Positions 32,313-40,336 of a stretch of 50,057 nt of DNA are shown here, piece by piece; the stretch's first letter is position 1, and each line of letters opens with the position of its first letter. Made by a program: the position numbers and the translations under genes. The stretch comes from Deltaproteobacteria bacterium. GTDB taxonomy: Bacteria > Myxococcota_A > UBA9160 > UBA4427. The notes under the pieces were generated by a model that had not been told where the DNA came from, did no database searches, and worked only from the letters and a program-made list of their open reading frames with translations. The stretch lies in contig PAQX01000066.1 in assembly GCA_002709835.1 (NCBI GenBank), forward strand, positions 1 through 50,057, in the 5' to 3' direction.

Positions 32313-33179
32313 ATGAAGTTCTGGCAGTCGATTTCCTGGGCCGAGACCGACCAACTCGTGGACCTCGCGCGCTTCGCGGAGGAGCTGGGTTTCGAAGGGA
32401 TCATCGGTTCCGATCACGCGTTCTATCCGAAAGAAATGGCACCCGGCTATCCCTATTCGGACACGGGTTATCCACCGCAGACCGCCGAAAGCGAGTACCC
32501 GGACATGTGGACGAGCTGTGCGGCCATGGCCGCGGTCACGTCCCGACTCAGGCTCGTCTGCGGGGTCTACGTTCTGCCGCTCCGGCATCCGGTCGAGGTC
32601 GCCAAGCAGGCCGCCACCCTCGCGATCCTCTCCCAGGGTCGCTTCGCGCTCGGTGTGGGCACCGGCTGGATGAAGGAGGAGTTCGACCTCTACGGGGTCG
32701 ACTTCGCGTCGCGCGGGCGGCGCATGGACGAGATGGTCGAGGCGATGCAGGGCCTCTGGACCGGGCAATTCTACGAGCACCACGGGGAGTTCTTCGACTG
32801 GGATCCGATCGTCGTGAGCCCGACGCCCAGCCCTCCGATTCCGCTCTACTTCGGGGGCGCCGCGCCGGTCGCGCTCCGTCGGACGGCGCGGGTAGGGGAA
32901 GGGTGGATCGGTGTGGGCAACACCCTGGAGGACGCGCCGTTGGTATTAGGCGAGCTCGCCCGGCTGCGCGCCGAGGCGGGACGCGGGGACGAGCCCCTCG
33001 ACACGCTGGTCGGCCTCTATGGGGACGTCGGGCTCGACGACTATCGTCGCCTCGAAGATCTGGGGATGACGGGCGGGATTCATCTTCCCTTCTGGTTCGC
33101 GTTCGACGGACCTTCGAGCCTCGGCCAGAAAAAGCGGTTGATGGAAGGCTTCGCGGAGCGCGTGCTGCGCCACTTCTGA
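32313..33179 (+). CDS. Luciferase-like monooxygenase
   Basis: 288 residues: MKFWQSISWAETDQL, IIGSDHAFYPKE, LRLVCGVYVLPLRHP, GRFALGVGTGWMKEEF and IPLYFGGAAPVALRRTA follow the LLM TIM-barrel pattern of the F420-dependent subgroup. The region after residue 40 carries an insertion (GYPYSDTGYPPQ) also seen in the LLM at 39385. Possibly transcribed with the small zinc-ribbon gene. Confidence 0.9.
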   Translation: MKFWQSISWAETDQLVDLARFAEELGFEGIIGSDHAFYPKEMAPGYPYSDTGYPPQTAESEYPDMWTSCAAMAAVTSRLRLVCGVYVLPLRHPVEVAKQAATLAILSQGRFALGVGTGWMKEEFDLYGVDFASRGRRMDEMVEAMQGLWTGQFYEHHGEFFDWDPIVVSPTPSPPIPLYFGGAAPVALRRTARVGEGWIGVGNTLEDAPLVLGELARLRAEAGRGDEPLDTLVGLYGDVGLDDYRRLEDLGMTGGIHLPFWFAFDGPSSLGQKKRLMEGFAERVLRHF

Positions 33180-33261
33180 CCCGTTGCGCACGGCCCGGCA
33201 CGTCTGCGTCGAGATCGCCGTGATTTCGGCCGCTTACGACCGGAGTTGCCTGCTGCCTGCG

Positions 33262-33361
33262 TTTCGCATCCGTGAAGCGAAAGTTCTACACGCAAATATT
33301 TTGCGAAAAAGCGAGGTGCGGGACCTACGAATCGTCCAGGCGTGCCATATTGGAGGCACGC
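33262..33361. promoter_or_regulatory. Cluster of three inverted repeats upstream of PEP-CTERM gene
   Basis: TTTCGC (33262-33267) / GCGAAA (33277-33282), CGCAAA (33291-33296) / TTTGCG (33300-33305), and GCGTGCC (33340-33346) / GGCACGC (33355-33361) are successive inverted repeats in the 270-base gap before the PEP-CTERM gene. The middle one has a 3-base spacer, like a dimer operator. I see no convincing sigma54 -24/-12 pair, which many PEP-CTERM genes use. Confidence 0.5.
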
Positions 33362-33449
33362 GTTCGAGATGCTCCTTGTTGCCACGAGGGCACGACCGGT
33401 TTGAGGAATCCGGTTTCTCGCGACACGCGGACAAACAAGGAATCGAATC

Positions 33450-34061
33450 ATGATGAACCGGACGTCTGCTCGGATCGGTCGCGTCTCTTCTCTCATCCTG
33501 CTCGCCTTGCTCGTTTCGGGGCAGGCGTTCGCGATGACCTTCGACTTCACCGGCTCGTCCAGTGAGAACGCTCTCGGTCTCGCCACGGGCAACCTCGGCG
33601 ACAGCCTCACGCTCACGGCGGGAGACCTCACCGTCAGCGTCCGCGCCTTTGACGATCGCGGCGAGCAAGGCGAGATCCACCGCGGTGCGAACGGCCTCGG
33701 CGTTTATGGCGACCCGAACAACAACGCAGTCGGTGAGCCTGAATCGCTTCGGTTCAGCTTCTCCGATTCCGCGGTCTCCGTGTCGAGCCTGATCTTCGAG
33801 CGCGGCGCGGACAACGGTCGACTCGATCTCTTCATCGACGGTCAGTTCGCCGAGACGATCCAGTGGATGACCGGTGGCGGCACCATGGTCGAGCATGCGC
33901 TCGGCGACGCCCCGGGCAAGGTCTTCGAGCTTCTCGGCGACCGCCGGAGCTTCCGAGTGAGCCGACTGACCGCGGCGGCCTCGGCGATTCCCGAGCCCTC
34001 CGCAGCGTTGCTCTTCGGAGCCGGCGCACTCGTCGTCTCGCGCGCCACCCGGCGCCGGTAG
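33450..34061 (+). CDS. PEP-CTERM sorting-domain exported protein
   Basis: 203 residues. A signal peptide (residues 1-28, ending QAFA) precedes a beta-rich Ser/Asp/Gly body. The C-terminus has the exosortase recognition signal IPEPSAALLFGAGALVV followed by a basic tail SRATRRR, the full PEP-CTERM tripartite form. Exosortase would cut at the motif and attach or release the protein at the surface, usually in bacteria making exopolysaccharide. The exosortase gene is not in this window. The body resembles DUF-type extracellular matrix proteins; no enzyme is indicated. Confidence 0.9.
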   Translation: MMNRTSARIGRVSSLILLALLVSGQAFAMTFDFTGSSSENALGLATGNLGDSLTLTAGDLTVSVRAFDDRGEQGEIHRGANGLGVYGDPNNNAVGEPESLRFSFSDSAVSVSSLIFERGADNGRLDLFIDGQFAETIQWMTGGGTMVEHALGDAPGKVFELLGDRRSFRVSRLTAAASAIPEPSAALLFGAGALVVSRATRRR

Positions 34062-34077
34062 GCGCGCGCCCGTCCGC

Positions 34078-34950
34078 CTAGTCCGCGAGTACGCCGCTGC
34101 GGCGCTGTTCGAACCATCGCCAGCCGATCAGCAGGATGACTCCGCCTGGCGTCTGAAATGCGGCGAAGGCGAGAATCGGGAGCACGGCCTCGAAGTCCAG
34201 GACCTGGGCCACGAGGACGATGCCGAGCAGCGTGTTCTTCACGATCATCTCGACCGCGATCGTGACGGCGTCACGCGCCGGGATCCGGAAGAGCAGGGGA
34301 ACGATCGTCCCGACGGTCATCGCCGAGATTGCGAAGGCCGCGGCGGGAGCGATCGACTCGATGATCTTGTCGAGATCCGGGTTGCTCGAAGTGCCGAGCG
34401 CGGCACCGAGGACGATCATGATCGCGCCGGGAATCGTCGCACGGCGTTCCCATCGAAGCGCGGCCGGGTTTCGTGCGCGTAGGAACATGCCGATCGCGAC
34501 CGGCAGGATCGTGAGCGCGCTCAGCCGAAGCGCGGTCTCCAGCACGGGCATCTCGACCGCGCCCCCGTCGTGCGCTTTGAAGAGGGTGAGCGCGAACTGG
34601 ACCCAGAGGGGCAACGTGAAGAGGGTCACCACGGTGGCGGTTGCGGTCAGCGTGATCGAGAGCGCCGTGTTGCCCTTGGCGAAGTGCACGTACATGTTCG
34701 AGAACATGCCGCCCGGGCAGGCCGCGACGACGACCAGGCCCGCCGCGAGGATCGGGGTCAGCTCGAAGATGTTCGCTAAGGCGAGGCCGACGAGCGGCAT
34801 GACCACGAGCTGAAGGACCGTCCCGACGATCGTCGCGCGGGGATCGGTCGCGATCCGGCGGAAGTCGTCTGCGACGAGGGTCAGTCCCATGCCGAGCATC
34901 AGCATGAACATGCCGACGGAGAGCCCGAGGTCGATCCAGATCTGGTCCAA
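34078..34950 (-). CDS. Bile-acid:sodium symporter (BASS/SBF) family transporter
   Basis: A 290-residue integral membrane protein with eight to nine helices. VAACPGGMFSNMYVHFAKGN and the crossing segment KNTLLGIVLVAQVL are characteristic of the BASS family, with the conserved Asn residues of the sodium sites. Members import bile acids, steroid sulfates, pantoate or keto acids with sodium. Adjacent ACAD, P450 and ketosteroid-dehydrogenase-like genes suggest a steroid-type or aromatic acid substrate, which is inference. It is 111 bases downstream of the ACAD on the same strand. Confidence 0.9.
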   Translation of the reverse strand: MDQIWIDLGLSVGMFMLMLGMGLTLVADDFRRIATDPRATIVGTVLQLVVMPLVGLALANIFELTPILAAGLVVVAACPGGMFSNMYVHFAKGNTALSITLTATATVVTLFTLPLWVQFALTLFKAHDGGAVEMPVLETALRLSALTILPVAIGMFLRARNPAALRWERRATIPGAIMIVLGAALGTSSNPDLDKIIESIAPAAAFAISAMTVGTIVPLLFRIPARDAVTIAVEMIVKNTLLGIVLVAQVLDFEAVLPILAFAAFQTPGGVILLIGWRWFEQRRSGVLAD

Positions 34951-35061
34951 TACGGCGGTGACCTCGCCGAGCCTCCGGGAGGAACTCGTCGTGAGGGGCG
35001 ATGAAAGGCGTGCGGAGGGTGCGATCGGCGGGCCTGGCGTCCCGCAGACTTCGAGCCTCCT

Positions 35062-36300
35062 CTAGCCTTTGAGGAGGTCCTTCGCGATCGCGCGGATCTG
35101 GATTTCGTCCGTCCCGGCGTAGATCTGGAGCACCTTCGCGTCCCGAGCGAACTGCTCGACCACGTACTCGGACATGTAACCGTTCCCGCCATAGATCTGA
35201 ACCGCCTCCATGGCGACCTCGACGGCGGCGCGCGCGGCGTAGAGCTTCATCGCCGATGCCTCGGCGAAAGTCATCGACTTGCCGTGAGCGGTCAGCTCGA
35301 CCGTTCGGAACACGAGGTTCTGGAGGTTCATGCGCGCGACCTCCATCCGGGCGAGCTTATCCTGGATCAGCTGGTATTCGCCGATCGGCCGCTCGAACTG
35401 GACCCGCTCGCGGGCGTACTTGAGCGAGAGATCGAGACAGCGATCGACCATGCCGAGGGCCATCGCGGCAACGCCGGACCGCTCGGTCTGGAAGGTGCTC
35501 TTCGCACCTTCGCGACCGCCGCCGCTTCCCTTCGTCAGCGCCTCTTCGCCGCCGAGGAGTCGGTCCATGCCGACGCGCACATCCTGGAGGAAGAGCTCGC
35601 CGGTCGGCGACGAGTGCATGCCCATCTTGCGGAGTGGCTTCGTCTGTTCGAAGCCGGGCATGCCCTTTTCGAGGACGAAGTTCAGGATCTGTCGGTCGCG
35701 CGGGTCCACCTTCTCGTCTTCGAGCTTGCAGATTAAGACCGTCGTGTCGGCGGAGGGCCCGTTGGTGATGAAGGTCTTCGAGCCGTTGAGGACGAACTCG
35801 TCCCCTTCGCGCCGCGCGGAGCTGCGCATGCCGCCGAAGGCGTCGGAGCCGGAGCCAGGCTCGGTGATCGCCCAGGCGCCGACCTTTTCGAGGGTCAGGA
35901 TGTCCCGGGCCCAGCGTTCCTTCTGCTCGGTCGTGCCCTTGGAGTTGATCGCCGCCGCGGTCAGGCCGGTCGAGACTCCGAGGGCGGTGACCATGCCCGG
36001 GCAATAGCGGCAGAGCTCGATGATCGGGATGAGAGTGGCCGCGGCCTGGTCGGCTCTCGCCGCGGGATCGCCCCCGGACTTCTTCTCGATCTTCTTGCCC
36101 TTCTTCTCGGCGGCGATCGTCTTGTCGAAGCGGGCCCCCGCCATCTCATCCATGCCGAACGTCTGGTACATCTTGCGAAGCAGGTCGTAGGGCGGCATGT
36201 CGCCATGCTCGAGCTCTTCGACGTTGGGGGCGATCTCGTTCTCGACGAACTGACGGACCGCGTCGCGGATCATCAGCTGGGATTCGCTCCATTCATGCAT
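35062..36300 (-). CDS. Acyl-CoA dehydrogenase
   Basis: 412 residues of the FAD-dependent ACAD fold: WAITEPGSGSDAFGG and YARERVQFERPIGEYQ flank the active site, VQIYGGNGYMSEY is the FAD loop, and IYAGTDEIQ lies near the C-terminus. The position that is catalytic Glu in medium-chain enzymes is Ala in IYAGT, so the base should be supplied elsewhere as in isovaleryl/long-chain types. Residues about 70-105 hold a Lys-rich insertion. ATG 36300 has AAGGAG upstream. It is divergent from the P450. Alpha-beta dehydrogenation of an acyl-CoA is expected, substrate unknown. Confidence 0.93.
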   Translation of the reverse strand: MHEWSESQLMIRDAVRQFVENEIAPNVEELEHGDMPPYDLLRKMYQTFGMDEMAGARFDKTIAAEKKGKKIEKKSGGDPAARADQAAATLIPIIELCRYCPGMVTALGVSTGLTAAAINSKGTTEQKERWARDILTLEKVGAWAITEPGSGSDAFGGMRSSARREGDEFVLNGSKTFITNGPSADTTVLICKLEDEKVDPRDRQILNFVLEKGMPGFEQTKPLRKMGMHSSPTGELFLQDVRVGMDRLLGGEEALTKGSGGGREGAKSTFQTERSGVAAMALGMVDRCLDLSLKYARERVQFERPIGEYQLIQDKLARMEVARMNLQNLVFRTVELTAHGKSMTFAEASAMKLYAARAAVEVAMEAVQIYGGNGYMSEYVVEQFARDAKVLQIYAGTDEIQIRAIAKDLLKG

Positions 36301-36422
36301 GGCGTGGGGCTCCTTGGGCGGGGGCAACGGACAGTGGCGCGCGCATTCTAGCCGGGTCCGGCTGGGCCGGGAGGACGCTGATTCCATTGACGGCCCGACG
36401 GCCTGCCTTACGTTCGGCGTCT

Positions 36423-37703
36423 ATGGAAATTCAGCAGGTTCTGTCCGTCGACGAGATCGATCTCTCCGATCCCCTTTTCTGGATCCGCCCGATCGAGGAG
36501 CGGGAGGGTGCCTTCGCGACCCTCCGCGCCGAGAATCCTGTGCCGTGGTCGATCGAGCGGCCCCCGCCGGTCGAAGGCCTGCCCACGGGACCGGGCCACT
36601 GGTCGCTCACCCGCCATGCCGACATTCTCGAGGCGAGTCGCCACCCCGAGATCTACTGCTCCTCGAAGGGCGCGACCTCGATCGCCGATCTGCCGCCGCA
36701 GTTCTCCGAGTTCTTCGGCGGAATGATCAACATGGACGACCCGCGTCATGGGCGTCAGCGACGCATCGTGAGCCGCGGCTTCACCCCGCGCTCGCTCGCG
36801 ACGCTCGAGGAGAGCGTGGCGCGACGGGCGGATGCGATCATCGACCGGGTCATCGAGCGGGGGGAATGCGACTTCGTACACGACATCGCCGCACCGCTGC
36901 CTCTGGAGATCATCATCGATCTGATGGGCATCCCCGAGAGTCAGACCGAGATGGTCTTCAACAACACGAACGTCATCCTCGGCCTCGGTGATCCCGAGTT
37001 TGCGAGCGATCCCGCGCAGATCATCCCCCGCGCTCTCGGCGCCGGGGGGGAACTGGCGGCGCTCATGAAGGAGATGGCGGAGGCGCGGCTCGAGAACCCC
37101 ACCGACGACCTGACTTCGCAGATCCTGAACGCGGAGCTCGAGGACGGTGCGCTGACCGGAGACGAACTCGCTTCGTTCTTCGTGCTGCTCGTCGTAGCCG
37201 GGAACGAGACGACCCGGAACGCGATCAGCCACGGCATGAAGGCGCTCTGCGATTATCCCGACCAGCGCGAAAAATGGGCCGCCGACTTCGAGGGCGTCTC
37301 GGGAACCGCCGTCGAGGAGATCGTCCGCTGGGCCTCGCCGGTCATCTTCATGCGTCGAACCTGTACCCAGGACACCGAGCTAGGGGGGCAGGCCATGAAG
37401 GAAGGCGACAAGGTGGTCCTCTGGTACAACTCGGCGAATCGCGACGAGGCGGTTTTCGAGAATCCGCACGCCTTCGACGTCCTGCGAACGCCGAACGAGC
37501 ACGTCGGCTTCGGCGGCCCCGGGCCGCACTTCTGCCTCGGGGCCAACCTGGCCCGTCGCGAGATCAAGGTCATGTTCGAGCGAATCTTCCGCCGACTCCC
37601 CGACCTGCAGATCACCGGGGAACCCGACCGCCTGAAGTCGAACTTCATCCACGGCATCAAACGAATGTCGTGCGAGTTCACGCCGGGGAAGCCCGGCACC
37701 TAG
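36423..37703 (+). CDS. Cytochrome P450
   Basis: 426 residues, soluble bacterial P450. The I-helix motif AGNETT is at 259-264, ExxR is Glu299/Arg302, and the haem-binding loop FGGPGPHFCLG has Cys371 as the axial thiolate. Similarity in the B/C region and MINMDDPRHGRQR fits the CYP125/CYP142/CYP108-like class used by actinobacteria on steroid side chains and terpenes. It needs a ferredoxin and reductase; the Rieske and other redox proteins in the window are candidates but not adjacent. It is convergent with the FAD dehydrogenase. Confidence 0.94.
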   Translation: MEIQQVLSVDEIDLSDPLFWIRPIEEREGAFATLRAENPVPWSIERPPPVEGLPTGPGHWSLTRHADILEASRHPEIYCSSKGATSIADLPPQFSEFFGGMINMDDPRHGRQRRIVSRGFTPRSLATLEESVARRADAIIDRVIERGECDFVHDIAAPLPLEIIIDLMGIPESQTEMVFNNTNVILGLGDPEFASDPAQIIPRALGAGGELAALMKEMAEARLENPTDDLTSQILNAELEDGALTGDELASFFVLLVVAGNETTRNAISHGMKALCDYPDQREKWAADFEGVSGTAVEEIVRWASPVIFMRRTCTQDTELGGQAMKEGDKVVLWYNSANRDEAVFENPHAFDVLRTPNEHVGFGGPGPHFCLGANLARREIKVMFERIFRRLPDLQITGEPDRLKSNFIHGIKRMSCEFTPGKPGT

Positions 37704-37704
37704 T

Positions 37705-37718
37705 GGGCTGAGCAGCCC
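37705..37718. terminator. Short inverted repeat between convergent genes
   Basis: GGGCT (37705-37709) / AGCCC (37714-37718) with a GAGC loop lies 2 bases after the P450 stop and 10 bases from the stop of the opposite-strand FAD enzyme. No T tract, so termination by it alone is doubtful. Confidence 0.3.
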
Positions 37719-37727
37719 CCTGGGTCG

Positions 37728-39218
37728 CTATTCGCCGACCGGAGGCGCCCCCGCGGCGGTCCGGCCCGCCATCCGGCCGAAGAAGCTGCCGCCGCCGATG
37801 GACATGCCACTCGCGTAGTGGCGTCCGGACCGCGTGAGCCCGGCCGACGCCCGCCCGGCGGCGAAGAGCCCGGGGATGACCTCACCGTCTACGCTCAGAA
37901 CTTCGCCGGTCGGCTTCGTGTCGAGGCCGCCCAGGGTGAACGCCGCCCAGATGCTGTTGTCGACCGAGAGGTCGAGCGCCGCATAGGGCGGATTGTCGAG
38001 GGGGGTGACCCACTTGCTCGCTTTGTGGAAGGTCGGGTCCTCGCCGGTGGTGGCGGCGGCAGCGTTGTAGGCCTCGACGGTGTGGACGAGCTCCCCTGTC
38101 GGAATCCCCAGCGAGGCTTCGAGCTCTCCGAGGGTCTCTTCGACCGCGGCCATCGGGTACGGAACGAACTGCTTCTCTTCGTCGTAGAGCGCGTCGTCGA
38201 CGATCAGGAACGCCTGGCCGTCCGCCTTCGTGAGGATCGCGTCGGTCACGCGGCCGTGGTAGCAGTCCTCGTTCACGAAGCGGCTGCCTCGCGCATCGAC
38301 GAGCAGGCCGCTGATGTGGGTGTTCGGCGGGAAGTACGGGGTCGTCATGAGCCCCTCGTGCATGTTGATCGCGTTCCCGCCGGCCCCCATGCCCATCCGG
38401 ATGCCGCTGCCGTCGCAGCCGTCGCTCCCGATCGGGTACTTGCACCGAAGCAGATGGGGCGCGAAGCGCGCGAGCATCTCCTTGTTCATGACGAAGCCGC
38501 CGGTGGTGAGGATGACGCCGCCCTTCGCCCGGAGCGCGAGGTTCTCGCCGTCGATCGTGGCGATCACGCCGACGACCCGACCGTCCGCGTCGTCACGGAC
38601 GAGGGTCTTCACCTTGGCTTCGTTCCGGATCTCGCCGCCTTCCTTCTCGAAGGTCTCGATCAGGCTCTCCATCAGGTAGGTGCCGGCGCTGCCTTCCTTC
38701 ATGGGCTTGTGGCCGCGCGGGACGGGCTTCGCCTCCTCGACGAAGGGCCAGGCCTGTTCGTTGCCCGAGTAGATCAGACAGTCGTCCGTCGGCGGGAAGA
38801 TCACTTTCTCTTCGTAGTAGGTGTCCTTGAATTCGATCCCGCAGGAGAGAAAGAAATCGAAGTGGCCGAGGCTGTTCTCGCAGTAGAGTCGGACCTTCTC
38901 GGGATCGGCGGTCGGGCCGGCGGCGGCCTTCACGTGGTCGTGCATGTTCTGCAGCGAGTCCTCGAAGCCGTTCGCCTTCTGGACGCGTGTCCCCCCGCCG
39001 AAGTAGATGGTGCCTTCGGAGTTCGCAGTCGCGCCGCCGCCGCGGGTCTGTTGCTCGAGGATCAGGACCGAGGCTCCTGCGCGGCGGGCTTCGATCGCGG
39101 CGGCGCCGCCGGCGACGCCGAAACCGACGACGATGACGTCGTATTCGCCGGACCAGGATTGGATCGAGGCGGCGGAGCGGGGCTTGGACGGAAGTGCGTT
39201 CGACGGGTTCTCGGACAT
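37728..39218 (-). CDS. FAD-dependent oxidoreductase, fumarate-reductase/ketosteroid-dehydrogenase superfamily
   Basis: 496 residues. The ADP-binding motif GFGVAGGAA lies at about 32-40. The central domain has GGFVMNKEM and ENE-like acids, and the C-terminal stretch GLTRSGRHYASGMSIGGGSFFGRMAG is the signature of the flavoprotein group that includes 3-ketosteroid delta-1 and delta-4 dehydrogenases and urocanate/fumarate reductases. ATG 39218 is used since GGAG lies 6 bases upstream; an ATG 4 codons earlier is possible. It sits between P450 and LLM genes, consistent with a ring-dehydrogenation role. Confidence 0.9.
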   Translation of the reverse strand: MSENPSNALPSKPRSAASIQSWSGEYDVIVVGFGVAGGAAAIEARRAGASVLILEQQTRGGGATANSEGTIYFGGGTRVQKANGFEDSLQNMHDHVKAAAGPTADPEKVRLYCENSLGHFDFFLSCGIEFKDTYYEEKVIFPPTDDCLIYSGNEQAWPFVEEAKPVPRGHKPMKEGSAGTYLMESLIETFEKEGGEIRNEAKVKTLVRDDADGRVVGVIATIDGENLALRAKGGVILTTGGFVMNKEMLARFAPHLLRCKYPIGSDGCDGSGIRMGMGAGGNAINMHEGLMTTPYFPPNTHISGLLVDARGSRFVNEDCYHGRVTDAILTKADGQAFLIVDDALYDEEKQFVPYPMAAVEETLGELEASLGIPTGELVHTVEAYNAAAATTGEDPTFHKASKWVTPLDNPPYAALDLSVDNSIWAAFTLGGLDTKPTGEVLSVDGEVIPGLFAAGRASAGLTRSGRHYASGMSIGGGSFFGRMAGRTAAGAPPVGE

Positions 39219-39384
39219 GCTGATCTCCATTCGGCGAACTCGAAGCGTAGCTCGTCAAACCGACCGCTGACCCCCGGTCTGAATCCGATCGACGCGACCG
39301 CGTTACCGTCGCGGACATCGCACACGCGCGCACTCGCTCCGGTCGATCGAGCGCGAGCGCGCGACACCAGGGAGGAACCCGTCC

Positions 39385-40236
39385 ATGAAGTTCGGATTGA
39401 TGTTCGCGAACGCTGGCCCCTTCGGCGCAGCGGAAGGTCTGACCCACCTGGCGCAGACGGCGGAGTCCGTCGGCGTCGAGTCGCTCTGGACCGTCGAGCA
39501 CGTGATCGTCCCGAAGGGCTACGAGTCTCAGTACCCGTACAGTCGCGACGGCAAGATGCCGGGAACCGAGGATGCGCCCATCCCGGATCCCTACGTCTGG
39601 ATGAGCTACGCGGCGGCGGTCACGAAGAAGATCAAGCTCGCCAGCGGCATCCTGATCCTGCCCCAGCGCCACCCCTTCTATGTAGCCAAGGAGTCCGCGA
39701 CCCTCGACCAGCTTTCCGGCGGGCGCCATATCCTGGGCATCGGCGTCGGTTGGCTCGAAGAGGAGTTCAACGCCCTCAAGATCCCCTTCGAGAAGCGCGG
39801 TCCGATCACCGATGAGTCGGTCCAGGCGCTCCGCAGCCTCTGGGCCAAGGGCGCGTCGAAGCACGAGGGCGACTACTACAAGTGGGGTGAGGTCGAGTCG
39901 AACCCGAAGCCCGTCGCCGGGAACATCCCGATCGTGATTGGCGGCCACTCGAAAGCCGCTGCGCGTCGCGCCGCCCGCCTGGGGGACGGCTTCTTTCCGG
40001 CCCGTGCCGACACCCTCGCCGACTGCCTGGCGGAGCTCAAGGCCGAGTGCGAGAAGATCGGTCGGGACCCGGGTGCGATCGAGATCACGACGGGCTCCGC
40101 CCCGACCCTCGACGAGGTGAAGCGCCTCGAGGACATGGGCGTCTCGCGTTTCGTGCTGCCCCCGCCCGGGTTCACCCCGGACCAGGTCAGCGAAGGCCTC
40201 GAGAAGCTCGGGAACGAGATCATCTCGAAGTCCTGA
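39385..40236 (+). CDS. Luciferase-like monooxygenase
   Basis: 283 residues with MKFGLMFANAGPF, SLWTVEHVIVPKG, IKLASGILILPQRHP, GRHILGIGVGWLEEEFNAL and IPIVIGGHSKAAARRAA, the full LLM pattern of F420-dependent TIGR03619 type. ATG 39385 is preceded by GGGAGG. Divergent from the FAD dehydrogenase over 166 bases, and followed by a strong hairpin terminator. Confidence 0.92.
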   Translation: MKFGLMFANAGPFGAAEGLTHLAQTAESVGVESLWTVEHVIVPKGYESQYPYSRDGKMPGTEDAPIPDPYVWMSYAAAVTKKIKLASGILILPQRHPFYVAKESATLDQLSGGRHILGIGVGWLEEEFNALKIPFEKRGPITDESVQALRSLWAKGASKHEGDYYKWGEVESNPKPVAGNIPIVIGGHSKAAARRAARLGDGFFPARADTLADCLAELKAECEKIGRDPGAIEITTGSAPTLDEVKRLEDMGVSRFVLPPPGFTPDQVSEGLEKLGNEIISKS

Positions 40237-40276
40237 TCCGAGGCATCGCGTCCCCGCGCGCGATCGAATCCAAGAG

Positions 40277-40313
40277 AACGCCGTCCGGGTTCGCCCGGGC
40301 GGCGTTTCTCGTT
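40277..40313 (+). terminator. Hairpin terminator after LLM gene
   Basis: AACGCCG (40277-40283) and CCGGG pair with CCCGG and CGGCGTT (ending 40306) over 13 bp with one T-G wobble and a TTCG tetraloop, followed by TCTCGTT. It lies 40 bases after the LLM stop and 23 bases before the ABC-F start. Confidence 0.75.
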
Positions 40314-40336
40314 CGGGCGTGCCACAGTCCCGCGCG

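Noticed and set aside
33340..33375. sigma54 -24/-12 promoter before the PEP-CTERM gene
   Set aside because: GGCACG is present, but no GC lies at the proper 10-base spacing.
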